From Datisca glomerata (taxonomy: Eukaryota; Streptophyta; Magnoliopsida; Cucurbitales; Datiscaceae): DNA of 64,000 nucleotides. Below are positions 10,520 through 22,509 of the stretch, one piece after another (position 1 is the first letter of the stretch; every line of letters begins with the position of its first letter). The notes beneath the pieces are model-generated. The model ran no database searches. It was not told the DNA's origin and was given only the letters and a program-made list of their open reading frames with translations. The stretch is taken from NCBI GenBank assembly GCA_003255025.1, contig QANY01004052.1, positions 62,001-126,000 of the forward strand. The letters are read 5' to 3'. A program made the translations under genes and the position numbers.

Positions 10520-12456
10520 GATTTTTTTAGTGAAAACTAAATAAAGAAATTTACAAAATTTAAATCAAATTGTTATGGTTTTAATTTACGAGTAACAACT
10601 TTGATGATAAAAGAATAAAATAATAATCACATACAACCGTGACATATGAAAATAATACATAAATAAATAAGAATAGATAACAACTATAAATAAAAAAGAA
10701 TAATGGAAATGAAAGTTCGAGATGATAAATATGTATGATAATTTTTAAAAAAAGAATATGCATGGTGAAAACAATGAAACAAGACGTGAAATAATTAAAA
10801 ATAAATATAAAAATAAATTACAACAAACTAATAATATCTATTAAAAAAATAAAAATAAACAAACAAAAAAACAAAAAAAAATATAAACAACAAAAAAACA
10901 AAAAAAAACAATTTTTTTTTACAGAGGCTGAAGTCACCCTCTGTCTTTTTTTTTTAAATTTCCTTTTTTAAAATATATATATAATTGTTTAGTAAATAAA
11001 TTGATAATAAATTTTTTATGTGTAAAATAAATCAATCTATGAAAAAATGCTTAATTTCATACATGGTTAGCATAATCATACTTTTTTTACTACATGATCT
11101 ATTAATTATCATTTTTTATTTTTTCACCCAATGCTAATCAAATAGTAAAAAAATGATCATGAATGATAATTAATTTAAACAAGTGTCACTAAAAATAAAT
11201 AAATATATCATTTTTTTATTTTTGGACTACTTAGTTCACTAATTACCATTTTTTCTTTCTTCTTTCATTGGTAGGAATGATCATGGATTGTAACTAGTTT
11301 AAACAAGTGTCCCTAAAATAAATAAATAATTTTGTTTGGGATATAAATATATCTTTTTTAATTTTTGGACTACTTAGTTCACTAATTGTCATTTTCCCTT
11401 TCTTTCTTCATTGCTAGGAATGATCATGGATGGTAACTAGTTTAAACGAGTGTCACTAAAGAAAATCCATAAAACTTTCAAAATAAAATAATTTTTGTTT
11501 GGAATATAAATATACCATTTTTTTATTGGACTACATAGTTCACTAATAATCATTTTTTCTTTCTTCCTTCATTGCTAGGAATGATCATGAATGGTAACTA
11601 GTTTAAATAAGTGTCACTAAAAATGATGGTCAAAAAATTAAAAAGAAAAGAAGAGAAGATTTTTAAGACATAAAAAAATCAAAGCTTAAAATATTTGCAT
11701 AATCTTGTATATAGGTTTTACTCTCTATTTTATGTATTTTTATGTATGAGAAATTATCATAGGAGATATTTTCATCAAAAGTACACTTTCAACCCATTAA
11801 ATGGTTGATTCACATTGAATTAATTTTACACCCCTCAAAATTTTATCCTCATTCTCATTGATTGAGTTGATGACAAAAAAAATCTCATCATCAAACTTGT
11901 AGAGAGATAAACAATATATGAAAATAAAACTTAAGATTAAAAGTAGGAGAAATGATAAAAAAATGAGCAAACAGACCTATATATGAAAAATGAAATAAAG
12001 AAATATCAAATACATGAGTATGAAAAAGAGAGATGATTAATTGGAATGAACAAAATATATTGTAAACTAAAATATAAGAGATTTGAACTACCTTAATAAA
12101 AAGAAAATGAGAAGATGGAAGATGAATATAAATGAAAACTCACATTCTTTCTCTTTTTCACTATTTTCTCAAAACCTCTCTTTCTCTCTCTAAAATCTCT
12201 TCTCTTCCTCACTCTCCCCAGATCTCCCCTTTCAAGTGAAGACCTCCCCTCTATTTATAAGCAAACTTAAGGCTTCACTTTTTTAATTTTAGTCTTTTTG
12301 TTCCTTTATTTTATTTTAGTTCTTGGACAAATTTTCTTATTTTTTAGGCATTGAGCTATTTTTCAAATTATACACATAGTCTTAGACTAGTATATGGGTA
12401 AAAAATTAAAATTTGTATTTTTAAAGTATTGTTCCGGACAAAATACGGTATCTACA
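10520..12456 (-). repeat. Probable LTR and leader of the nested element
   Basis: This 1.9 kb is AT-rich and has no coding signal. It contains the LTR start and TATA box described for the element, CT-rich tracts at 12170-12230 and a tandem repeat at 11080-11640. The inner end of the LTR and the primer site could not be fixed. Confidence 0.5.
11080..11640. repeat. Imperfect tandem repeat, four units
   Basis: Units start near 11145, 11277, 11418 and 11578. Each has GATCATG(A/G)ATGGTAACTA, TTTAAACAAGTGTCACTAA, an AT-rich part and then GGACTAC(T/A)TAGTTCACTAA. Spacing varies from about 130 to 160 bases because of AT-run length changes. Confidence 0.85.
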
Positions 12457-13020
12457 CTTTTACATCGCCTTTTCTTGTATTCTTGTACATTTGTAAGAAA
12501 TTAATACAAAAGCATGTTATTATTTTATTTCACAGTGCATTTGCTTATACTTAGCGTTTTACATCGTTTTTACTCGTTATTTTGCACAATCATTATCTAC
12601 TAGAAGAATTTATAAATTAAATCAGTATATGGAGGCCATGTTTCGCTAAATAAGTGATAACTGAGATAATTAACATGACGGCCAAATTCCGCCTTTGTAA
12701 TCATGTGAGTCTCAACAATGAGTTAAGCGATTATTCTACTCCTCCCCCTCCTCCCTTCTTTTTTTTGCAACAGCTAAGTTCTGTTTTAAGGGGGATAGCG
12801 ACATTGATTAAAGTCTCGCTAGACGTTGATATTTGATAGAGCGTAGAAATATGGAACTTGTATTAATATTTGAATATTTTATACATTTCTTCATTGGCCT
12901 ACCTACTTTCGCTGAAACGTCTTACATGCGTTTCAGGAACAAAACTTCGCTGAAATGTCTTATGGGCCTAATTGCATTTCAGGAATAACCTACATTACAA
13001 GCTAGGAATATTAAAGAAAA
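12457..13020. other. Non-coding stretch between nested element and integrase
   Basis: AT-rich, without a supported gene. It belongs to the host Tat element between the integrase end and the antisense gene region. A short duplicated text (TTCGCTGAAA.GTCTTA then GCGTTTCAGGAA or GCATTTCAGGAA) occurs at about 12910-12990. Confidence 0.6.
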
Positions 13021-13027
13021 AATGCAA

Positions 13028-14662
13028 TTAAGCATAGTATTTCTTAATGTACTTGAAGTTGACATTCGTTGGGATGACTTGGTGCGTTTGAGAGTCGTCC
13101 AGTCGGCAGTACCCACTATCGGCTACAGAGGCGATCTCATTGGGTCCTTCCCACTTGGGCTCAAATTTCTTGGCGTGTATCCCTTTCATCACATGCTTAG
13201 CCACCTTCAACACTAAGTCCCCCACAACAAAGGTCTGAGGCTTCACAATAGCTTCATACGTCTAACCCATGCGCTCTTGGTATGCATGCATGCTTTCCTT
13301 TGCCTTGTCTCTTATTTCCTCTAAGACCTCCAAGTCTCCAAGGCGTGTGGCATGTTCTACCCCAGCGGATGACAATAGTTTAGCGTAAGGTACCATCACC
13401 TCTGCGGGTATCATGGCTTCGCATCCATATACCAATGAGAAGGGTGTTGCTTGAGTAGGGGTACGCTTTGATATTCTATATAACCAAAGTGCTAAGGGTA
13501 ATAGCTCATGCTAGTTTTCTTGAGCTTCGTGAACCATCCTGCTTAGGATCCTTAGTAACGTCTTGTTGGTCGCTTCTGCTTGCCCGTTTCCCTTGGGGTA
13601 GTAGGGGGAAGATCTGTCATGGCGGATGTTATAGTTCTCGTACATCTGGGACACCACTTTTCTTATGAATGCAGTGCCGTTGTCCGATATTATCCTCCTG
13701 GGCAGTCCGAATCTACAAATTATGTTCTCTTTGATGAAGTTGTAGACTTGTTCACCAGTCCCTTTCTTCAATGCAACGGCCTCAACCCACTTGGTGAAGC
13801 AATCTGTTGCCGCTAAAATCCATATGTTCCCCTTAGATGTTAGTGAGATCGGGCCTATGAAATCCATCGCCTAAGTATGAAATGGCCAAGGGATCTCCAC
13901 CGGGTGCAAGGGCACGGAAGGTACGTGTATGGTGTTCCCTAACACTTGGCATGCATAACACTTCCTTGCAAACTCCATTGAATCCATCTCCATGGTTGGC
14001 TAGTAATACCCTATTCGCAACAATTCCTTGTGGAAACGTCTTCTACCTTGGTGCTCTCCACAGGTGCCTCTATGCACCTCTTCCATGATTGTGCGTTATT
14101 CCTCGAGCCCAAGGCATTTGAGTTGTCGGTAACACTCCATCTGCTAGGTAGGCGACGTAGGGCTGTCTCCAATCGGTGACAACTTCTATGACGTTCACTT
14201 CTTTCGAGTCTGGCAAGAGTTGGCATTTCAGACAGTCATTCAGAGTGTAAGGGCCTCTTCATTCATGTTCGGCCAATAGTACTCCATCCTTTGTCGGTGT
14301 CTATGTAACAGTGGCCCCTCCATGGAGAAAACATATTCGTGAAGGCGTTGGAGTCGCCTTCTGCCTTCCTCAACACTTATGCACCTTGCAAGGACCCCAT
14401 CTGTTCCCCAATAGAACAATACTCTCTTCAATTGCACAAAATTTTTTTGGTCTCGGTCAACCATTATGCTCCATTCACTAAGCCATCTTTGAATATTATC
14501 TCTCCAATCTTGATTCACATCCCGCTCGAGGCTTTCAGAAATAGCAGAGCTAGTCTGGACAACTACTTCGATAATGGGGGTAGGGTCTGAGACTAGAAGT
14601 TTGGAGGCAAGCGTAGCCGCACGCATCTGCATGATGATTATTAGACAGGGGCGTGTGTTCAA
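13028..14662 (-). pseudogene. Tat integrase, broken
   Basis: In minus-strand order: a linker and zinc-binding-like region (14662-14240, with LHRHRQRMEYYWPNM), the catalytic core (13867-13511, with MDFIGPISLTSKGN, TDCFTKWVEAVALKK, IISDNGTAF and YYPKGNGQAEATNKTL), and the C-terminal region (13246-13028, TFVVGDLVLKV and KWEGPNEIA). The acidic core residues Asp-Asp-Glu are recognisable. In-frame stops separate the parts, so no active enzyme is made. The family inserts cDNA into the host chromosome. Confidence 0.9.
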
Positions 14663-14757
14663 AGACTAATTTCTCGAACATGTCAGTCAGCCTTCGGACT
14701 TCGTGCCTGTACTATGCAAGGGTGGGTTCCTTGACGGTAAACTCCTCATTAACCTGG

Positions 14758-14982
14758 TTAATTATCAAATTTGAATCTCCCTTCACCTTGAGTGACATTG
14801 TCCCATTTTCCTTTACTATACTTTAAGCCAAGCATCAGTGCCTCATATTCAGCTTCGTTATTCGTGAAAGGGAATGTCAACTTGTATGCCATTGGAAACA
14901 TGTTGCCCATAGGGTCTTCTAGTACGAGCCCTGTTCCACCTTTGGTATGCGTTGACGATCCATCGAAGGTCAACCCCCACAC
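14758..14982 (-). pseudogene. Second (Tat-type) RNase H
   Basis: WGLTFDGSSTHTKGGTGLVL, then NNEAEYEALMLGLK: the Asp in FDGS and the Glu in NNEAEYEAL are the expected catalytic positions of the extra RNase H found in Tat elements between the standard RNase H and integrase. This domain is the main reason for placing the element in the Tat lineage. Confidence 0.88.
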
Positions 14983-15288
14983 TGCCTCTTCACCAAGGTT
15001 TTCCTTCTAGAACTCCCCTAGGATGGTTTCATCCAAAGGTTCGGACTCTCCATTCAGGAATTGTGCTTTCATATCTGCAAGAGCTTGGTTCTTCTGTGCC
15101 TTCGGCGTCATTGTCGTGATATCAAATTCGCTCAACAGCATCGTCCAACTAGTGAGCCTCCTATTCAGGGTTGGCCTCGACAAAAGAAAATGAACCGGGT
15201 TGGACCTGGTTATCAGATGAATTTTATTACCGAGCAGGTAGTGCCGCAGTTTCTGAGTGACAAAGACAAGTGCTAAACAATGATTTTC

Positions 15289-16442
15289 TTAGGGCGTGTA
15301 TCTCAACTCACCATCACGCAAAAATCTACTCAAGTAGTAAACTGGCAACTCTAGCCCTTCCCGCTCTTGAGCCAATAATGCTCCAATGGACTTAGCCGTG
15401 GACGTAATGTACAAAATAAGTGGCAGATCTCCCGGGGTGGCCCCATGGTGGCGGATGTGAGTAGGACATCCTTGATCTGCTGGAAACACCTCTGCTGCTC
15501 TGATGCCCATTCGAACTGACAACCCTATTTTAAAAGTGGTTGCAGCGCACTGAGTGACTCTGCTAAGGCCGGGATAAAACGTCGTACATATGAAGCTTTT
15601 CTCAAGAAATATTTAAGCTCATTCACTGTTTATGGCGGTGGCATGTCCCTGATGGCTTTGACTGGTCAATGTATAAACCGCGTTGATGTACACAAAACCC
15701 CAAAAACTTGCCGTGAGGTACCCCGAAGGCGCACTTTAATGGATTCATCTTGAGCTTGTACTTTTTGCATCTTTAAAAAAATGCTTTTAAGATGCTTGAG
15801 ATGCAGGCCAGCCACCTTAGACTTAACAACCGCATCATCTACGTAGTCTTCAACGAAGTCATGAATCATGTCGTGAAAGATCTTCATCATTGCCCTCTGG
15901 TCGGTAGCCCCAGCTTTTTTCAGTCCGAACGGCATCACGACGTAATAAAAGTTTTCGAAAGGAGCCCTAAAAGTAGTCTTCTCGGTGTCTCCCGGAGCCA
16001 TCCTGATCTAATTGTACCCACCGAACCCATCCATGAATGAGAAAATCTCATGTTCTGTTGTGGCGTCTACTAAGCCATCCACATTGGGCATTGGAAAGTC
16101 ATCTTTCAGGCATGCCTTATTCAAGACTCTGAAGTCAACATAACACCATATCTGACCGTTCTTTTTCTTCACCTGTACAATGTTGGCCAGCCAGGTGGGG
16201 TGCTTTATCAGCCTTATGAACTTGGGCTCCATAAGCTTAGTAGCCTCAAACTTTATTTACAACTCTACTTCGGGTCGAAAGTGTCGAGGTGGTTGCTTGA
16301 CGGGTTTGAACGTTGTCGAAACCCCCAACTTATGTGTCACTAGGGTGGGATCGAGCCCCGACATCTCTATGTATGACCACGCAAAAATGTCTTGGAATTC
16401 CCGAAGTAGGGTCAGTAGGATATCCCTTTGATCTACAGACAT
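15289..16442 (-). pseudogene. Tat reverse transcriptase and first RNase H
   Basis: The pre-RT linker is REFQDIFAWSYIEMSGLDP (16442-16257). RT follows with KKKNGQIWCYVDFRVLNKAC and FSFMDGFGGYN (16232-16008), then YYVVMPFGLKKAGATDQRAM and the catalytic EDYVDDAVVKSK (16001-15666). The first RNase H, LPLILYITSTAKSIGALLAQ with VYYLSRFL, is at 15522-15289. Frame breaks occur between each block. Confidence 0.92.
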
Positions 16443-17149
16443 GCCCTACGCCAGGAAAATAGGTCTCCGTTTTGCCTCCCCATCGAGGAAGACTTCCTCT
16501 AACTCCTCCTGTGACGGTGACAGTGTTGATTTCGGAGGTTATTCCGGTACTTCACAGTTCATCACGTAGGTCCCATTGGTCAGCCTTTGCTGCTTCACAA
16601 ATGCCTCCTCTGACATTATTTCCCCTGACACGCCATCAGGGGAATCATGGTGTTCCCCTGATCCTGCGTGCCATCATAATCTGTACGCCTTTTCCGTTCG
16701 GCAACGTCAACCGGCTGACTACTTCGCTGCCCCCTATCACCTTAGCCTTACCCCATTTGTCTTACCACTTTGGCAAAATGACAACCGTGATCCTTCTCGG
16801 GGCCGCCGTTCCAGCGGAAGTAATATCATCAAACAATGTGGCTTCTACCAGATGAGCCGTTGTTTCGTCAAATGCGCATTTGTGGCTACAATGGTGATAT
16901 CTTTCTCCGTCCACTTAGACTTGACGCATTGGTGCAGTGTAGAAGGGACACACTCATGATCTTGGATCCAAGGCCTTCCCAACAAAATGTGATAGATGGT
17001 CTCAAATTCGATGGCATGTTAACATTTTGCTGTGCGGATTGGTCCCACATGTACCTCAACATTCACATACCCCAACGTTTTAACGAGCGACGATGAGAAA
17101 CCCGTAATTACAATCTGCTGTCTAATCAATATTTTTTCAAGTATACCTG

Positions 17150-17450
17150 AAGTCTGAAAGGTGGATAGTTATATTACGTTAATCCTAGACCCATTATCAA
17201 TGATGGCCCTCCTAACTTGCATCCAATTTACCAATGTCTCGACATACAATGGGCGGTTATGCCCAACTCTCCTAACCATGCGGTCTCCATTGGTAAAAGT
17301 GATGGCGCCTTCTTCATTCATTCTTATCCTTCCTAAAGGTGGATGAGAAAAGTAAAATTGTGCTCTAGCCTTACTCTTCTCAGAGACATTCACCAATGTC
17401 TGTGTCACTTGGCGTCGTGCCTCCTAGTCTAGTTCCAACGTGCCAAAAAA
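17150..17450 (-). pseudogene. Tat protease region
   Basis: The text VRRAIIDNGSRINVI near 17165-17215 matches the Asp-Asn-Gly-Ser active-site motif of Tat-lineage aspartic proteases. The preceding SHPPLGRIRMNEEG is also typical of this region. Confidence 0.8.
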
Positions 17451-17907
17451 GTTTTACAAACTCTCGTTTGCAGCAATGATTCTATGAAGGCAGCATCTGT
17501 CTCCATGTGCACACCTTCATCTTCTTCCTCCTCATCCACCACAGTTCCTCGCGATGAAGATGGACCTCCTATCACACTGATCATATTCGCGTTATCATGC
17601 AGTGGGAAAGGTTAGTTCACCACGGCATTCGTATCTTCTGTAATGATTTCCTCCTTCTTGAGTTCATTGTGGAAAATCCGCCTCAAAGTCCTTCAGTCCT
17701 TTGTTGTATGAAAGGTGTCCCTGTGGAAGATACAGTAACGAGCCGACTCTCTTTCTTCTCTCGTGGGCAACCTGTCCACCCAGGGCCTCCGTACGACTTT
17801 ATCCTTGACCCAGACGTCCAACAAGGCCTCTACTTTGTTATGGGACATGGAAAAGGCGGCGGAGCATCCCTCTCACTCCTGTTTTGTTTAGCACCCCGCT
17901 TTTGAGG

Positions 17908-19096
17908 TTACACCATTGCTACTTGGGGTGCGTATCTCGCGAGTTTCAATGTACGCCCCTCATGATCTCCCTGTTCTGTGGCCTTCAGCTTGGGCACTGA
18001 AGTGTTGGTACGTTGAGCAGCAATGTTGAGATGAGAGAATGTAGTAATGTCCAAGTTCTCCATATGCGCCATGTACTGTTTAAGCATCCCGCAGATGCAC
18101 ATCTTCACGAGCGCCTCCTATTTCCATTCCTCACGACAGTTGAGCGCCTTGTCCTTGAACCGTCTGACAAAAGTCATTAGATCCTCGTCCTTTCTCTGAG
18201 GTCGCGCCCCAACTCTAAAATGCTTATTTTTTCTTCAGACACGAAAAACTTGGTCATGAAGGTCGAGACCAGGTGTGGCCAACTCGAGATCGATCTTGGT
18301 GCCAAGTTGGTGTACCAGGTGTACGCCCGTTCAATAAGTGGCTTCGAAAACTCTCTCATTCTCATGGTCTCATCACACCCGTATGGGCCCAAGTCATCGA
18401 TAAAACGCATAATGTGCTCTCTGGCACATCTTTCCTTCCCGTTATACTTGCAGAACTTCGAAGGCACATACTCAGACGGGTACGACCTCATGGACAACTC
18501 ACATGGGTAAGGGGGGAGAAAGTCCACTATCATATCGCTTCGAAAAGAGGCCTGACGCCCTCCATTCCCAACATCTTTTGCAATGTCTCTTTGGTAACGA
18601 AAGGACCGGTGTCGGTTCCATCGATCGAGACGTCATGTGCCAGCGTGGGACGTGCAAAGGCTACAGGGAATGTTGTTGGTGGAATGATAGCATTGGCAGG
18701 ATTGCTCGAGTGACCCGTATTTTGGTCACTGCTTGTCGTTCCTGACCCAGACGAGCCCCCGAGGTTTATAGTTAGAATCCGTCTGCCGACGTCAGTCTGG
18801 TTTGCCACGTGAGGAGGGACAATATGAACGATGGGCGGTGGTGGAGAAGGGTTATGGGCACCCATGAGAATAGTGGTCAGAGTACTCAGGAGGGTACGAA
18901 TCTTAGCGTTAAAGGCCTGTAGGTTTCTAATAGCGTTAGTCTACTCAGTCACCGTCAGTGTAGTAACGATAACGGCGGGGAAATTGATTCTCTCCTTGGA
19001 AGTAGCATCTTCCATGTCATGGTTCTCAATGGTTGGGCTAATATTCTCTTCTTCCAAATGAGAAGAATCTCTTGTGATTCGACTACGTCCAGCCAT
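17908..19096 (-). pseudogene. Tat gag, broken
   Basis: The ATG at 19096 reads MAGRSRITRDSS, about 35 bases inside the primer binding site. The retrotransposon gag domain is seen at 18533-18177 (KYNGKERCAREHIMRFIDDL, WYTNLAPRSISSWPHLVSTF). A TAG near 18945 and other frame breaks interrupt it. Part of the gag C-terminus (18108-17908, MLKQYMAHMENLD) is in a separate frame. Confidence 0.88.
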
Positions 19097-19130
19097 ACTC
19101 AAAGAAAGAAACAAATGGTAGACAGATCAC

Positions 19131-19148
19131 TCCCCAATGGAGTCGCCA
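19131..19148 (-). other. Primer binding site of the Tat element
   Basis: The minus strand reads TGGCGACTCCATTGGGGA, three bases inside the 5' LTR. TGGCGACTC is a common plant gypsy primer-site start; I did not assign the tRNA. Confidence 0.85.
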
Positions 19149-19151
19149 AAA

Positions 19152-20005
19152 TGTTTCAGGGTTTAGGGTGATGTGTGTGTGAATGATCTAGTCTATGCCA
19201 AGTATGCCTGGGAACGTGGGAGTCGGTAGTCGGAGGGTGAAGGACAAGTAACCTTAGGCAGCCGTCGGAATGTGACAAATGCCTTTAAGACTCTAAGGTA
19301 GGTGAGAAACTCGAAGAGAGGATATTCTCCGTGTTAGACCTCGGGATCCATGAGAATTGGTTCCCCCATAATGGTGCTAGGGACCCATTTATATAGATGG
19401 GGTCGAGTGGGGATCACTCACATGCAAATCGTGTGTCTAGACATAAACTGATACCAACAAGAGTTGTGTGTCCAAACATAGATGACACTAACAAAGGGTC
19501 GCGTGTCCAGACATAAACTGACACCAACATGGGTCGCGTGCTTAAAACGTGATCACACACTAAAAATGTGACACCATGCTTAAAATGTGTCACATCTATA
19601 AAATGACGTAACATAAGAGGCCGCGCCCGGGGTTCCCACATGCGGCACAAAAAAGACACTTCCAAGACTCGTAAGGCAACTACATCCTTCATGGAGATCT
19701 TCCCATCTCGATGTAGCGAACCTTGCCCTAATCCTATCAGACCAAAACCTAAAGATTGTTCCCAGGAGGGAAAAGACCTTCGAATCTTTGTCACTAAACT
19801 CGAAAACGAAGTAAAACATTTAATACTTAATTTCATATAATAAGATCGACACGTTTATAAAATGGGTGTGCCTTTTACAGATGTTACTTTGTCATTATCA
19901 CGCACCGATAAATGTTATTCCACGTAAGCGCCACATGGATTTGTCTTTAGACACCACGTGTTTCTTCTGACACGTTACTATTAACGACATGGCTCACCAT
20001 TTACA
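19152..20005 (-). repeat. 5' LTR of the Tat element
   Basis: The LTR is 854 bases, starts TGTTTCAGGG, ends ATTTACA, and is followed by the target duplication CACAT at 20006-20010. It has one copy of the GC-rich unit that is fourfold in the other LTR. TATA box CTATATAAA (minus) lies near 19388-19398. Confidence 0.93.
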
Positions 20006-20010
20006 CACAT

Positions 20011-20469
20011 ATTCTTTTCCTATGCACATATTATTTTCCTCACTTCCTAGAAAATGAGAATACATATGGTCATTATTTGTAGTTTTGAAAATGGCTAATC
20101 GATATTTGTAATATTTTAGAAAATGAGAATACATATAGTCAGTCAGTTGATAGTTTTGAAGTATGCATGTCAAAATCTCAAGCTATAACTATTTTTAACA
20201 TAAGCAAACAAAATTTATATTAATTTATTTAGATTTTTGAATTAGTTAGTCAACTAAGAATGAAGCTTTTCAGGCAATTAAGATAGACAAATGTACTTAC
20301 AATTCATGTGAGATAAATCAATTTGACGAAAAAATATACTCAAATATTAAGTTTTTTCTGTAGCATGATCTATTTTCAAACAGTAGTTACTTTGCATTAT
20401 GAATCACATGTATCAAATAAATAAATCAAGAATACTGGAATTCATAATAACTTTCTTAAAAAGTTAATT
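20011..20469. other. AT-rich intergenic DNA
   Basis: No gene seen. A short segment (AAAATGAGAATACATATRGTCA) occurs twice near 20051 and 20117. Confidence 0.6.
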
Positions 20470-21056
20470 TTAAGATATCTTGAAATCATCTTGAAGTAAT
20501 CTTGAAGATATTTTTAAAGCAGTCTTGAAGTCATCTTAAAGATATTTTTAAAGTCATCTTGAAGCCGTCTTGAAGACATCTTGAAGCCGTCTTGAAACCA
20601 TCTTAAAAACGTCTTGAAGACTTCAAGATAAATCTTGAAGGCGTCTTAAAGACATTATAAAGTTATCTTGAAAACTTCAAGATGAATCTTGAAGCAGTCT
20701 TGAAACCATCTTGAAAACTTTAAGATGAGTCTTAAAGTCATCTTGAAAATATCTTTAAGACAGATTGAAGCCATCTTGAGGCCATTTTGAAACTATCTTG
20801 AAGACTTCAAGATGAAACTTGAAGTCATGTTAGTCATCTTGAAATAATCTTAAAGTCATCTTAAAGGAATTTTGAAGCCATTCTAAACAATCTTGTAGAC
20901 TTGAAGATGATTTTAAAATCATCTTGAAGCAATCTTATGGGCTTCAAGATAGTTTTAAGATCATCTTAAAACAATCTTGTAGATTTCAAGATCATCTTAA
21001 AGTCATCTTGTAGTCATCGTTAAGACTTCAACACTGATTTTGAAGACTTCAACTTC
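20470..21056. repeat. CTTGAAG-type minisatellite
   Basis: About 590 bases are built from a drifting unit of 11-13 bases of the form ATCTTGAAGYCR. Some units appear in inverted form (CTTCAAGAT), so neighbouring units can pair as hairpins, for example GTCTTGAAGACTTCAAGA. No reading frame survives across it. Confidence 0.92.
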
Positions 21057-22509
21057 AACATGCTGCTCGTTGAGTTCTCCATCAACAACATTATTGTAGT
21101 AAAACTCAGTAACCGAAAAAACAAAAAAAATTCTAATAAAACTTGGTAGCCAACAAAAAAACCTGCGTACCTTTTAGTCAACAAGCTTTTCTTGAAAATG
21201 GAGATATTGAATGTTTCTCTTGCGTAAGGTAAATATCTTAACTTGAAAGAAGAAGATGGAAGAAATTTTTTTTTTTAAAAGATGGTGAAGGAAGACTCGC
21301 AATAAAGAAAAATGAGATATATTTAGATGATTTCGTGTAAAAAAAAATGTGGACGTTGGCAGTTAATGTAAAAAAAACATAAGTTGACATTTGAATGAAT
21401 GGTGGTATAAAAGATGGTAAAAGGCGGAAGAATTTTCTAGACTTTAAGAAAAAGTGGTTGGATTATGTGCCGGGGTTTAGATTAGCGAAGATTAGTCATT
21501 GTGTTTAATTTAGACGTTGTGCTTGCCTTGAGGTTTAGTTTAGACAAAAAAAACTCTGGGATTGAAACATATTTTTAAATATCGAGAAAAATTATACATT
21601 TAGTCCCAAATATCTTTGTATTGAAACATACTTTTAATGTTGTATTAAATACATCTAATGCTATAAAATTATATAAATCCACATGAATAAGTGGTGAAAA
21701 TATTTATTCCCAAAAGTAATGAAATCTATTTCGAAAGATAATTTACATGCTTGGAATCAGTCAACCGAATCACCACTCGTGAACTATTGTGTGTTTTTGT
21801 ACTTTTCCCCTAAATCCGCAATTCCCTCAAATTACCATTGGTTGGTTGAACTTACGAAAACCCTTGCAGAACAGACTCTATAGGTCGTGAAATGTAGGAC
21901 AAGATATGATCTGTCTGTTAACTTAGTTTCCATTACCTTCTGTTGCAAACTTGGTGACCTTTGGCCTTTACCTCAATTTTTTCAGATGCAAAGCTAACGT
22001 AAGTTTTTTTTAATTACAGACTTATAGTTATGCCTCAACTAAAAACCAAGTTAATGCATTATATGCTATAGATGTAGTTGAAATGGATATAAATGGTGTA
22101 ATTTACTTACTGATGTTCTCTACTAGTAACACAACATTTTCGGAACTTCAGAGATAATTCAATTGTGTTTTCAAGATTCTGTTACCTTGTTAATTCAGGA
22201 TTGCTTATATTTTTTAACTGCCGCTCAATTTCTCAAAAAGAAGAAAAAAAATATCTACGCAAGAGTATTAGTATTACCTGCAAAACACAATTGCTGTATA
22301 ATTTACGGATTCCTCCAAACAACCGTAATTTTTCAATTAAGAGAGCCGAGAGGACAACCAAACGGACCCTAAGCTCAATGCAAAGTACCAAAGCAGAACA
22401 ATTTCTGCTATTAGTCATCAAAGTTTGTCTACATAAATAGACAAAAACCAATCAGAGTAGATGGAGTTCCCAACCTTTGGATCTCACCTGTTTTTCTGTT
22501 TTGATAGGC
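21057..22509. other. Intergenic DNA downstream of the desulfhydrase gene
   Basis: AT-rich with no supported gene. The last 150-300 bases before 22510 should include the 3' UTR of the desulfhydrase gene on the minus strand. Confidence 0.55.

Larger units (their letters stand above)
8190..12456 (-). mobile_element. Truncated second Tat/Ogre-like element nested in the first
   Basis: At the right end the minus strand begins TGTAGATACCGTATTTTGTC, an LTR-like start, and a TATA box TTATAAATAG follows at 12251-12260. At the left, protease-RT sequence runs down to about 8190 and stops inside the RT fingers, where similarity is lost at the junction with the PMD region. The RT, RNase H and integrase rest and the 3' LTR are missing. 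Its gag/protease text differs from that of the host element, so it is a separate family. No target duplication was found, as expected for a deletion-truncated copy. Confidence 0.7.
4342..20005 (-). mobile_element. Complete Ty3/gypsy element of the Tat lineage
   Basis: The element has two related LTRs (4342-5304 and 19152-20005), both starting TGTTTC and ending TTTACA, flanked by the 5-bp duplication CACAT. Internal order on the minus strand is primer binding site, gag, protease, reverse transcriptase, RNase H, a second RNase H and integrase. This dual RNase H arrangement is typical of the Tat branch (Tat/Ogre/Retand). An antisense gene with a plant mobile domain lies between integrase and the 3' LTR, a place where Tat elements often carry extra genes. 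A second, truncated Tat/Ogre-like element (8190-12456) is nested inside. The coding frame has many stops and frameshifts, and the LTRs differ at many positions, so it is an old copy. Confidence 0.92.

Noticed and set aside
15289..16442. Endogenous pararetrovirus as source of the RT blocks
   Set aside because: LTRs, target duplication, integrase and gag are all present, which fits a Ty3/gypsy retrotransposon; no movement or coat protein was seen.
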